Below are positions 1 to 8,147 of a stretch of DNA of 64,000 bases, in pieces (position 1 is the first letter of the stretch; each line of letters opens with the position of its first letter). Below the pieces are notes generated by a model. The model saw only the letters and a program-made list of their open reading frames with translations, had not been told where the DNA came from and searched no databases. The DNA comes from Poriferisodalis sp965237655 (lineage in GTDB: Bacteria > Actinomycetota > Acidimicrobiia > Acidimicrobiales > Poriferisodalaceae). Where the stretch lies: the NCBI RefSeq assembly GCF_965237655.1, contig NZ_CBDEGB010000002.1:2232001-2296000 (forward strand), written 5' to 3'. Position numbers and translations under genes: made by a program.

Positions 1-912
1 CTCGAAGTCCGTCGCGTCCAGCTCGACGGATCCGATGAGCATGTTGTTGCCTACCTCGGGCCGCACGTAGCAGCCGCAGTCAACGTCGGCCATGACCACG
101 CCGTCATGCTCGAAGTCCGCGCCCGGCGGCGGGGGCACGTGGTACACCTCCTTGCGCAGCGGGCGCGTGGTGATGGACATGTCTGCGACGACGCCAGCGA
201 GCTCGTTGACAGCGCTGCTGTGCGGTCCTGCGACATTCACCACGACCGGCGCCGCCACCTCGGTGCCGTCGGCCAGCACGACGCCTTCGGCCCGGCCGGC
301 GCCAGCGATCCCAGTCACGGTCACGCCGAAGAGGAACTCGGCGCCGGCCAACTCGGCCGCCAGCCGCAGGTTGTGGGCGGCGAGCTGCGGGTCGCCGATG
401 TAGCCGCTTTCGGGCGACCAGAGCGCGCCCCGCAGCTGCGAGGTCGGCTCGGCCCAGAATTGAGGATCGCCGAGCTGGCGGGGCGGGCCGAAACGGGACA
501 GGTCGAGCGGGCCGAGCCGGGCGACGGTCTCGCCGCAATCCCAGATCTCGTAGGGAACGCCGAGCGCATCGAAGTGCGGGACCGGCAGCAGGTGATCCTC
601 AGCGTCGCTGAGCAGGGTCACCATGCCACACTGGCTGAACCCTGCGTAGCCGGCCTCGTCGCACGTCCCGGCGTGCTGCGGCCAGCGCAGCCAGTACTGC
701 AGGCCCTCGTAGGCCATGGCAACTCCGGCCCGAGTTGAATAGGTGAAACGCACGATGGCCGACGAAGCGCTGGTGGAGCCTTGGCCAGCACCGGGGTTGC
801 GGTCAACGCCCAGCACACGCCAGCCGCGCCGAGCCAGCTCGCAGGTGATCGCGGTGCCGATGACGCCCGCTCCGATGACGATGGCGTCGTAGCTCTGCTC
901 GCTCGGACTCAT
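1..912 (-). CDS. FAD-dependent oxidoreductase, DAO family (3' end outside window)
   Basis: The 304 codons visible run from ATG at 912 off the left edge, so the C-terminus is missing. The protein opens with a dinucleotide-binding Rossmann fold (IVIGAGVIGTA at about residues 11-21), an acidic residue closing the ADP-binding unit (VDRNPGAG) and an S-x-SSA segment typical of the DAO family (sarcosine/glycine oxidase, D-amino acid dehydrogenase). A second typical block, VVNVAGPHSS, is near residue 225. These enzymes oxidise secondary or primary amines or hydroxy acids through FAD. The substrate cannot be told from this part. The gene is followed at a 72-bp distance on the same strand by no visible partner; upstream lies the M24 peptidase gene, also on the minus strand, ending at 985, so the two may be co-transcribed. 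Confidence 0.82.
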   Translation of the reverse strand, partial: MSPSEQSYDAIVIGAGVIGTAITCELARRGWRVLGVDRNPGAGQGSTSASSAIVRFTYSTRAGVAMAYEGLQYWLRWPQHAGTCDEAGYAGFSQCGMVTLLSDAEDHLLPVPHFDALGVPYEIWDCGETVARLGPLDLSRFGPPRQLGDPQFWAEPTSQLRGALWSPESGYIGDPQLAAHNLRLAAELAGAEFLFGVTVTGIAGAGRAEGVVLADGTEVAAPVVVNVAGPHSSAVNELAGVVADMSITTRPLRKEVYHVPPPPGADFEHDGVVMADVDCGCYVRPEVGNNMLIGSVELDATDFE

Positions 913-984
913 GCCGCTCTGCCTGCCGTCGCACGAGCCCGGCAGCACTGCGGGGGCACTCTCGATCGTCGCACACCCGCCCTC

Positions 985-2415
985 TCAACTGATGCGCATC
1001 GGCTTGGCGATCGCTGCGGTGAGCACCTCCGGTTCGCCGTCGGTCACCAACACGTCATCCTCGATGCGGATGCCGCCGAATCCCCGCAATTCTTCCACTC
1101 GTTCCCACACCACGCTCTCGGCGAATTTCTCGCGCCGAGCTGGATCGCACAGCAGCGCGTCGATGAAGTAGATGCCCGGCTCGACGGTCGTGACCATGCC
1201 GGGTTCGAGACCCCGGTCCGTGCGCAAGTACCGCAATTGCGGGTCATCGCTGCGCTCGTGGCCGGGCGGAAATCCGCTGGCGTCGTGCACTGACAAGCCC
1301 AGCAGGTGGCCGAGCCCGTGGGGGAAGAACAGCGCTACAGCGCCCGCAGTCACCAGTTCGGCCGGATCTCCCCGCAGCACTCCCATCTCGACGAGTCCCG
1401 CCCCCAACGTGCGTGCAGCGGCCAGGTGCACCTCGCGCCACTGGATGCCGGGGCGGCACATATCAATCGTCTGCTGCTGGGCGCTGAGCACCAGCTTCCA
1501 CAGGTACTCCTGCTCATCGGTGGGGTCGGCCCCGACCACCATCGTGCGGGTCACGTCGCTGGCGTAACCGCCGAATTGCGCGCCGGCGTCGATCAGCAGC
1601 AGGTCGCCTGCCTCCACGGCGCGGGTCGCGGGGCGAAGCGGGTCGTCGCCCGCATAGACATAGTGCAAGTAGGCGCCGTGGGCACCCGATGCCACGATGC
1701 TGTCGTAGGCCACACGAGGCGCTCCAGCAGCAAAAAACTGCGACTCCATCCCGATCTGGATCTGTCGTTCGGTCATGCCTGCGACGGCGTTGCGGTACAC
1801 CCACTCAAAGCCGGCAGCGCTGGCTGCGGCGGCTCGCCGGATGTCGTCGAGCTCGGCTTCGTCCTTGGTCATGCGTTCGAGCGCGACGGCGGCGCTCAGC
1901 CGCAACACCGTTGCGGGGGGCGACGGGTCGGACTGATCGTCCGCCGCTGTGTCTTCCTCGGCCGGGTCCGTTGACGTGGCCTCATCCGTGGACGTGTTCT
2001 CAGCCGTGGACTCAGCCTCGCCATTCGAGGCGGCAGGCACCACCTCGGGCATCGCAGCACCGGCGCCCAATTCGATGAGCGTGCGGTCGCTGCGCTGCGC
2101 CAGCCAGTCCTCTAGCTCTTCGAGCGGCCGGCCGACGGGCGTCGGCGGCTGCTCCCACACGAGCCGTTCGGGACTGAAGCGGGGGCCGAACAATTCCCAC
2201 TCGCCCGCTGCGGCGTCGAAGGCCAGCGTCGTGCCGGGAGAACCCACCGCCGTCAGGTAGGCCACATCGGGATGCGGCAGGAATGCGAAGTGCTGATCGG
2301 TGCCCGACCAGCTCGCCGGCTCGCCCGCACGAAGGAGCACGACCTCGTCGGTCAGCTCCCAGCGCTTGGCCACTCGCGCCCGCCTGTGTGCCAGCGCTTC
2401 GTCAGAAGGCTTCAC
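985..2415 (-). CDS. Xaa-Pro aminopeptidase-like M24 metallopeptidase
   Basis: A 476-aa protein with an N-terminal creatinase-type domain and a C-terminal pita-bread M24 domain. All five expected metal ligands are visible: Asp276 (IDAGAQ), Asp287 (SDVTRT), His366 (HGLGH), a Glu near 414 (VEPGIYF) and a Glu near 453 (RIEDD). It should release N-terminal residues in front of proline, using two Mn or Co ions, in the cytoplasm. I chose the GTG at 2415 because a longer reading would run through the start of the divergent carboxylase gene at 2475. An acidic, Ser/Thr-rich low-complexity stretch of about 40 residues (around 1915-2035) separates the two domains; aminopeptidase P normally has a short linker there. 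Confidence 0.88.
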   Translation of the reverse strand: MKPSDEALAHRRARVAKRWELTDEVVLLRAGEPASWSGTDQHFAFLPHPDVAYLTAVGSPGTTLAFDAAAGEWELFGPRFSPERLVWEQPPTPVGRPLEELEDWLAQRSDRTLIELGAGAAMPEVVPAASNGEAESTAENTSTDEATSTDPAEEDTAADDQSDPSPPATVLRLSAAVALERMTKDEAELDDIRRAAAASAAGFEWVYRNAVAGMTERQIQIGMESQFFAAGAPRVAYDSIVASGAHGAYLHYVYAGDDPLRPATRAVEAGDLLLIDAGAQFGGYASDVTRTMVVGADPTDEQEYLWKLVLSAQQQTIDMCRPGIQWREVHLAAARTLGAGLVEMGVLRGDPAELVTAGAVALFFPHGLGHLLGLSVHDASGFPPGHERSDDPQLRYLRTDRGLEPGMVTTVEPGIYFIDALLCDPARREKFAESVVWERVEELRGFGGIRIEDDVLVTDGEPEVLTAAIAKPMRIS

Positions 2416-2474
2416 GCGGCGCACCCTAACGCCGCGAGTGCGCCCTCCCCGCGCGATCCCTAGGTTCTTGCCGT

Positions 2475-4010
2475 GTGACCGAAGACGCCTCACCGGAACC
2501 CGATATCTCGCCGCTGCTCGCCAAGACTCTCGCCGCCCGCGACGCCACGCTTGACGAGACTCGCCCCACCGCAGTGGCTCGCCAACACGCTCGTGGCCGC
2601 TGGACTGCCCGCGAACGGATTGCCGCTCTCTTCGACCCCGGCACGTTCGTCGAGTACGGGCAACTCGCACAACCTCAGCTGCGCTCGCTCGGCGACGCTC
2701 CCGCGGACGGCTTGGTCATGGGCGTCGGGCTCGTCGACGGCGTTTCCGTGTGTGCCTTCACCTACGACTACACGGTGATGGGCGGCAGCCAGAGTCCCCG
2801 CAACCACCGCAAGATGGACCGGATGATGGAAGTGGCCGAGCGGAACCGCTGGCCGATCATTTTCTGGTCTGAAGGCGGCGGGGCCCGTGCCAGCGAGTTG
2901 CACTATGACGGCGGCATGGTGACCACGTTCGTGCAGCTGGCGCGGCTGTCGGGGTTGGTGCCGATCGTCACCATCCTGTCGGGACCGAGTTTCGCCGGCC
3001 AGGCGAACATCGCCGGCACATCCGATGTCATCATCGCAACCAAGGACTCGACGCTGGGACTGTCGGGCCCTCCGCTCGTGATGTCGGCGACCGGCGAGAT
3101 GCTCACACCCGAAGAGCTCGGGCCGATGTCGATGCATGAGCGAATCGGCACCGTCGAACTCGTCGTCGGGGACGAAGCTGCCGCACTCGATGCTGCGCGG
3201 AAGTACTTGTCGTACTTCACCGGAATCGCTGCACCGTCGGCGATGACTGCACCTGACCAGACGCCGCTGCGCACGATGGTGCCCGAGAATCCACGGCGCG
3301 CATACGACGTGCGAAAGATCGTGGCCACGCTGGCCGACGAGGGCTCGGTCATGGAGCTGCGGCCGACATTCGGCCGTTGCCTTTCGACATCGCTGTGCCG
3401 CATCGAAGGGCACGTCGTGGGCGTGCTTGCGAACAACCCGATGTTCGGTGCAGGTGCCATCGACGCCGAGGGTTCGGCGAAGTTCTCCCGCCACGTCGAA
3501 CTGTGCAATGCCTACGACATCCCGCTGCTGTTCGTGTGCGACACGCCCGGCTTCATGATCGGCACTGCAGCGGAGGCGACTGCTCTGGTGCGCCACAGCG
3601 CTCGGACGCTGATGGCGCTGAGCGCAGCCGACGTGCCAATCCTGACCGTGATCCTGCGAAAGGCGTACGGGCTGGGGTACTACGCCATGGGCTCAGATGC
3701 GCTGGCGCCCGACTTGATCGTCGGGTGGCCGACCGCCGAGTTCGGTGGCATGGGCCTCGAGGGAGCCGTGAACATCGTCTACCGAGACGAACTCTCCTCG
3801 GCACCCGACGACGCAGCGCGCCGGGAGCTCCGGGAGCAACGGGTCGCGGAGTGGAAGGAGCGCAATACCGGGCTGGAGTTCGCCAGGGCGTTCCTGCTTG
3901 ACGACATCATCGACCCGGCCGACACGCGGGACCTGGTCGCCCGGCTGCTCGCAACCCTGCCGGCACCACAGCCGCGCACCAGGCGCAAGCACCCGATCGA
4001 TCCCTGGTAA
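2475..4010 (+). CDS. Acyl-CoA carboxylase beta (carboxyltransferase) subunit
   Basis: A 511-aa protein of the propionyl/methylcrotonyl-CoA carboxylase beta family, of normal length. The N-terminal helical segment (TARERIAALFDPGTFVEYG) leads into the two crotonase-fold carboxyltransferase halves. Family blocks seen are the SEGGGARASE stretch in the first half and the CDTPGFMIG and LRKAYGLGYYAM stretches in the second. It would move carboxyl from biotin on a separate alpha/BCCP subunit to an acyl-CoA. No biotin carboxylase or BCCP gene is in the window, so the partner is elsewhere and the substrate (acetyl, propionyl or longer acyl-CoA) is undecided. Start is GTG at 2475. The 59-bp gap to the divergent M24 gene must hold both promoters. 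Its last 104 bp overlap the 3' end of the convergent transglutaminase gene. Confidence 0.9.
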   Translation: MTEDASPEPDISPLLAKTLAARDATLDETRPTAVARQHARGRWTARERIAALFDPGTFVEYGQLAQPQLRSLGDAPADGLVMGVGLVDGVSVCAFTYDYTVMGGSQSPRNHRKMDRMMEVAERNRWPIIFWSEGGGARASELHYDGGMVTTFVQLARLSGLVPIVTILSGPSFAGQANIAGTSDVIIATKDSTLGLSGPPLVMSATGEMLTPEELGPMSMHERIGTVELVVGDEAAALDAARKYLSYFTGIAAPSAMTAPDQTPLRTMVPENPRRAYDVRKIVATLADEGSVMELRPTFGRCLSTSLCRIEGHVVGVLANNPMFGAGAIDAEGSAKFSRHVELCNAYDIPLLFVCDTPGFMIGTAAEATALVRHSARTLMALSAADVPILTVILRKAYGLGYYAMGSDALAPDLIVGWPTAEFGGMGLEGAVNIVYRDELSSAPDDAARRELREQRVAEWKERNTGLEFARAFLLDDIIDPADTRDLVARLLATLPAPQPRTRRKHPIDPW

Positions 4011-5094
4011 CCGCGCTCTGCTGCTGCTGTTGCTGTTGTTGCGTGGCCTGCTGGGGGCCAGCGACATCGGCAGGAGAACTGACTTCGACGGTGGACCGGC
4101 GGCGGATCGGCTCGGTCACCATGGATATCGGAGCGGTCGGCTGAGCGATGATCACTTCGGCGTCAACCTCGGCGTCAGCCGAGCCGTGATAGACGCCGCG
4201 CACCGGCGGGACATCGTTGTAGTCGCGGCCATGGCCGATCACCACGTGGCGCTCGCCGACCGATCCGCCATTGGTGGGATCGAGCGCATACCAGCCAGAA
4301 CCGGGCACAGCGGCCTCGATCCAGGCGTGCGTTTGCACAGACACCGCTGCCGCCCCTGGCTCATTGGAGCCCGAGACGCCGTCTACACCATCGGCGGAAC
4401 CTGCCGCTTCGGATTCCTCGGCCCACCCCGCCGGTGCAGCCGGAACCTCGTCGGCGCCAGTCCAGTCAAGCCGCGTCTCGTCGAGCGCGAACAGGTAGCC
4501 GGACACATAGCGGGCAGGGATGCCGACGCAGCGCAACATGCCCACGGCAAGGTGGGCAAAGTCCTGGCACACACCCCGTCCGCCGTCGATCAACTCCTCC
4601 AGCGTCACCCCGATCGAGGTCGAGCCGTGTTCGTAGGTCAGCACGGTGGGCACCGCCTGAACGATCCCGAGCACTTGCTCACGCACGTCATCGGCAGCCG
4701 AGCGGATCGCCCACGAGGCCACCTCGTTGATGAGATCTCCCCACTGCACATGTTGCGAACGCGCCAAGTACTCCACGTGTTCGTTGAGGAACTGCTGATC
4801 ACCGAGTCGCTCGCAGCTCACCGGCTCAGACGCGGCCTCGATCGTCGTCGTCTCGACCGACGCCTCAGCCACCACCAGCAACTCTTCGTGCGGCCCACGC
4901 ACCCAAAGATGGTCAACCGTGGTGCCGAAATAGTCGCGAGTCGCAAGCACACGAGTCGCCGGCGTTGTGGTCAGCCGGTACGACAGCAACTGTTGGCGCA
5001 GGTCGTGGCGCGGACCAACGCGGATCTCGTTTTGCGACTCCGTCACCGGCTCCGCATATTGGAAATGCAACCGGTAAGCGATATCGAGCCTCAC
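3907..5094 (-). CDS. Transglutaminase-like protein with Bact_transglu_N domain
   Basis: 395 aa. The N-terminus (YRLHFQYAEPV, NEIRVGPR) is the bacterial transglutaminase N-domain, followed by a transglutaminase/protease core with an intact triad: Cys176 (GRGVCQDFAH), His256 (THAWIEA) and Asp272 (DPTNGG). The core carries an inserted Ala/Glu/Ser-rich loop of about 40 residues before the His. GTG start at 5094 has a GGGG-type Shine-Dalgarno sequence about 8 nt upstream. After the core the protein continues into an eight-glutamine run (4018-4041) and a tail antisense to the carboxylase gene, so the true family C-terminus probably lies near 4050 and the rest is run-on. In many bacteria this family sits with a circularly permuted ATP-grasp and an alpha-E protein, as here, but both partners are damaged. 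Function of that set is not settled. Confidence 0.82.
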   Translation of the reverse strand: MRLDIAYRLHFQYAEPVTESQNEIRVGPRHDLRQQLLSYRLTTTPATRVLATRDYFGTTVDHLWVRGPHEELLVVAEASVETTTIEAASEPVSCERLGDQQFLNEHVEYLARSQHVQWGDLINEVASWAIRSAADDVREQVLGIVQAVPTVLTYEHGSTSIGVTLEELIDGGRGVCQDFAHLAVGMLRCVGIPARYVSGYLFALDETRLDWTGADEVPAAPAGWAEESEAAGSADGVDGVSGSNEPGAAAVSVQTHAWIEAAVPGSGWYALDPTNGGSVGERHVVIGHGRDYNDVPPVRGVYHGSADAEVDAEVIIAQPTAPISMVTEPIRRRSTVEVSSPADVAGPQQATQQQQQQQQSAVTRDRSGACAWCAAVVPAGLRAAGRPGPACRPGR

Positions 5095-5746
5095 AACACT
5101 GTGTCCCCGCCATCACCCGGGCGCACAAAGAATGGGTGAACGCCAGCAGCCGGTTGCCATCGAACACGTCGCCGCCGGTCCCCAGGCCTGACTTCAGCAA
5201 CTCGATCGTCAAGATCGAGCGCTCGAGCAGCCGGCCCACCTCCATGAAGGCATAGCCCTCGTCTCGCATCATCGACTCAGTCATCACGCCGCTCAGCGAA
5301 CGGCATCCGCGCCGGGCGGTGATGACCGACATCCTCGACACCTCGCCGCCGGTCTGCTCCCGTGTTCCGGCGCTGACCGCTTTGGCGCTCTGCATGAGGA
5401 TGTGCAGGCTGTTGGCCTCCTCCCACAGCTCCACCGGGATGCGGTCACGCACGATGTGCAGGTTCTCGCGCACGGCCTGCACAGATGCCACCACCGAGCC
5501 GGGATGCGAGTCATCGGAAACCAGGAAATCCATGACGGCGTATGGCCCGGTACTGACCCGGGCGGCCACGAATTCCTCCTGCAGCCCAAGCGCCTGCACT
5601 AGGCGGCGGGACGCCCGCCGGGCCTCGGTGGGCTGGCGGTGCATGACCGCGCTGGTCTCCACCGACACACACCGGACAATGGTGTCTGCCCGCTCCAGGT
5701 AGCGGCCCGCCCACAGCATCGAGTCGGCATGACGCGCCAGGATCAT
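4913..5746 (-). pseudogene. Alpha-E domain (DUF403) protein, C-terminally truncated
   Basis: From ATG at 5746 (overlapping the preceding TGA as ATGA) the protein matches alpha-E/DUF403 for roughly 200 residues: MILARHADSMLWAGRYLERA at the N-terminus, then SVQAVRENLHIVRDRI and MRDEGYAFMEVGRLLERS. The family normally continues for about another 100 residues after that last block. Here homology stops near residue 210 and the frame runs on for about 60 codons inside the transglutaminase gene in a different frame, ending at 4913. That out-of-frame overlap is not expected of an intact gene, so I read it as having lost its C-terminal third by deletion or frameshift close to 5100-5170. A shortened but functional protein cannot be excluded. 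Confidence 0.7.
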
Positions 5747-6240
5747 GCGCCCGGCTCCTGCGGAAGCGATCCGTTCGCCACTGCGCCAGGCGTCAGCACC
5801 CACGTGTCCTTCGAGCCGCCCCCCTGGGAAGAATTCACGATCAGCGAATCAAGTCGGTCACATACGGGTGGATGGCCTTGTCGTCGGCCATGGCCGCTCC
5901 CTCGCCGGTGTAGACGTCGGCAAGGAACCGGTTCAGCGCCGTGACCCGCTGGGCCAAACCCCTCTCGATCTCCCGCCATTCAGCCGCTGCGATCAACCGC
6001 GGGGAACAGGTCCATCGGCCAGGTCCGCTCGGTGCCCGTTGAATCGCCGTAGACAGTGAACGTGATGCCTTGGCGGCGGAACTCCTCCTCGATGATGCGT
6101 TCTCGGCGCCGCAGCTCGGCCGCGTCCATGCCCGAGAAGCGCTGCACGATCGCCTGGTACAGCGGCCTGATCGTGCCATCGCGCTCGAACGCCTCGTCAA
6201 AGGCGAGCGCCTCGGCATCAGGCCTGTGCAGCTCCGCCAT
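5743..6240 (-). pseudogene. Circularly permuted ATP-grasp protein, internally deleted and frameshifted
   Basis: The first about 80 codons from ATG 6240 match the N-terminus of the circularly permuted ATP-grasp family (FERDGTIRPLYQAIVQRF, then ITFTVYGDSTGTERTWPMDL). Near 6000 one extra base shifts the frame; the next frame continues the family with AEWREIERGLAQRV and ALNRFLADVYTG. At about 5850 the sequence jumps, again in another frame, to the very last part of the family, LIVNSSQGGGSKDTWVL, and ends in a TGA at 5743-5745 that overlaps the alpha-E start. Intact members are about 480 residues or more; here about 330 residues, including the whole ATP-binding core, are gone. It cannot encode an active enzyme. 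The gene order and overlap show that it was once the first gene of the ATP-grasp / alpha-E / transglutaminase operon. Confidence 0.85.
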
Positions 6241-6276
6241 GGCCCATTTGATAGCGCGTCCAACTATGGACTTGTG

Positions 6277-7248
6277 TCAATTGAGGGCGCATCCGTATTC
6301 AGCGGCAGGGACGGCCAGCGTTCGCTCCAGCATGTCGATCGTTTGCATGGCCCCGAGGCACTGGCTGACCGAAGCGTTGGGCTCGCGGCCCTCGAGCACC
6401 GCCGAGATGAACTCGCGGTCCTGCAATTCGATGCCGTCATTCGAGACTTCCACCCCCGAGAGGTCCACCGGATTGTCGTAGCCGTCGACAAGGTCGTCGT
6501 AGCGAGCGAGGTAGGTGCCGTTGTCGCAGATATATCGAAAGAACGTGCCGAGGGGTCCGTTGTTGTTGAACGACAGCGACAGTGTGCACAGAGCGCCTGA
6601 GGGGACGTTCATGCCGATCGTCATGTCCATTGCAATGCCCAGCTCAGGGTGCAGCGGGCCTTGCTGCGCCCATCCGGCAGTTATCGGCTCCCCCGTCTGG
6701 TAGCCGAACAAGTCGACGGTGTGGCACGAGTGGTGCCACAGCAGGTGATCGGTCCACGTGCGGGGCTTGCCCATCGCGTTTCGATTCTCGCGCCTGAAGA
6801 AGAAGGTCTCGACAACGAGGTGCTGCAGCTTCAACTCACGTCTGGTGATGCGCTCGTGGATCCACTGGTGACTGGGATTGAAGCGGCGGGTATGACACAC
6901 CATCGCAGTGAGGCCCGTCTCATGCTGAACTCGTACCAACTGTTCGCTGTCGGCGAGATTGTCGGCCATCGGTATCTCGACCAGCACGTGCTTGCCTGAC
7001 CGCATGGTCTCGATGGCCTGAGCAGCATGAAGCGGCGTCGGCGTGGCCAGAATCACAGCATCGGCGTCGAGCGTGAGGGCCTGAGACAAGTCGGTGGTCC
7101 AGTGGTCAATCTCGAACTCGTCAGCAAACGCCTCGGTGTCGTCTGCTCTGCCTCCCGTCAGAGCCACTAGGTCGACATCGTCGATCCGACGCAATGCGGC
7201 AATGTGCCTGCGCCCGATGGCTCCCTCTCCAGCAAGGATGATCTTCAC
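6277..7248 (-). CDS. ligC: 4-carboxy-2-hydroxymuconate-6-semialdehyde dehydrogenase (Gfo/Idh/MocA family)
   Basis: 323 aa with an N-terminal Rossmann fold (AGEGAIGRRHIAAL) and the Gfo/Idh/MocA C-terminal domain. Blocks I recognise from LigC of the protocatechuate 4,5-cleavage pathway are HTRRFNPSHQWIH, WTDHLLWHHSCHTVDLFGYQ, HPELGIAMDM and SFNNNGPLGTFFRYICDNGT. LigC oxidises the hemiacetal form of the ring-cleavage product to 2-pyrone-4,6-dicarboxylate with NADP. Start chosen as GTG at 7248 because AAAGGA sits about 6 nt upstream; a TTG at 7272 is the alternative. It is the last gene of the lig operon, 26 bp after ligI. Identification rests on both the motifs and four neighbouring genes of the same pathway. 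Confidence 0.88.
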   Translation of the reverse strand: MKIILAGEGAIGRRHIAALRRIDDVDLVALTGGRADDTEAFADEFEIDHWTTDLSQALTLDADAVILATPTPLHAAQAIETMRSGKHVLVEIPMADNLADSEQLVRVQHETGLTAMVCHTRRFNPSHQWIHERITRRELKLQHLVVETFFFRRENRNAMGKPRTWTDHLLWHHSCHTVDLFGYQTGEPITAGWAQQGPLHPELGIAMDMTIGMNVPSGALCTLSLSFNNNGPLGTFFRYICDNGTYLARYDDLVDGYDNPVDLSGVEVSNDGIELQDREFISAVLEGREPNASVSQCLGAMQTIDMLERTLAVPAAEYGCALN

Positions 7249-7274
7249 GGCAGTCCTTTTGGCGACTCTCAACC

Positions 7275-8147
7275 TCAGCCGAAGTCGTACAGCGTCTCGG
7301 GATTGGCGACCAGAATCTGGTGGCGAACGCCCTCGTCAGGGGCGAATGATGCGAGCACATCGACAAGGTCGCCGTCGTCAGGCATGTGGCGCACGTTGGG
7401 ATGCGGCCAGTCCGTGCCCCACAAGATGCGATCGGGTGCCGCGGCAATGAGCGCCTGGGCATAGGGAACGACGTCGTCGTAGGGCGGCCCGCCATCCGCG
7501 GTGAGCCGCTCCGCGCCCGACACCTTGACCCAAGCCCGTTCGTCGCGCATCAACTCGAGCAGGGCCCTGAATGGCTCCTGGTCGAGCCCGGCGTTGGCGT
7601 CCACGCGGGCCATGTGGTCGATGACATACGGGCACGGCATGCGGTCGAGCAACTCTGCGTACTTCGGCAGGTCCTTTGCATCGAAGTGCAAGACAATGTG
7701 CCACCCGAAAGGTTGTACCCGGTCAACCAGCCCCCAGAACACGCGAAGGTCAGGGGCGCCACCGAGGTGGGCAACGAAGTTGAAGCGAGTGCCGCGCACG
7801 CCGGCATCGTGCAGTGCGCCGATGTCGGCATCGCTGAACGTCTCGTCGATCATCGCAACGCCCGCATACCGACCTTTGCCCCGGACAAGCGCGTCGACCA
7901 TGGCGGAGTTGTCGGTGCCGTGACAGCTGGCCTGCACGAACACCGCCCGCGAGAGTCCCAGACGCCTTTGGAGAACCGCGAAATCGTCGACGCCTGCGTC
8001 GGGCGGGGCGTACGTGGTTTCGGGCGCGAACGGAAATGCGTGTGCTGGGCCAAAAACGTGGCAGTGAGCGTCAGTTGCCCCTGCAGGCGGCGTGAACGCG
8101 GTAGGCGCGTGGGGCGAGGGATGCGGCGGTGGGATCGTGCGTTTCAT
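7275..8147 (-). CDS. ligI: 2-pyrone-4,6-dicarboxylate lactonase
   Basis: 290-aa amidohydrolase-superfamily protein. The metal/active-site strand DAHCHVFGP follows a Pro-rich N-terminus, with HFDAKDL, VIDHMARVDA and GTDWPHPN further on, the set expected for LigI. It opens the pyrone ring of 2-pyrone-4,6-dicarboxylate to give 4-oxalomesaconate in the cytoplasm. LigI enzymes are unusual in the superfamily in needing no bound metal. The ATG at 8147 shares its A with the ligU stop (TGATG), which indicates translational coupling. Other amidohydrolase-2 lactonases look similar, but the neighbours make this the best reading. Confidence 0.88.
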   Translation of the reverse strand: MKRTIPPPHPSPHAPTAFTPPAGATDAHCHVFGPAHAFPFAPETTYAPPDAGVDDFAVLQRRLGLSRAVFVQASCHGTDNSAMVDALVRGKGRYAGVAMIDETFSDADIGALHDAGVRGTRFNFVAHLGGAPDLRVFWGLVDRVQPFGWHIVLHFDAKDLPKYAELLDRMPCPYVIDHMARVDANAGLDQEPFRALLELMRDERAWVKVSGAERLTADGGPPYDDVVPYAQALIAAAPDRILWGTDWPHPNVRHMPDDGDLVDVLASFAPDEGVRHQILVANPETLYDFG

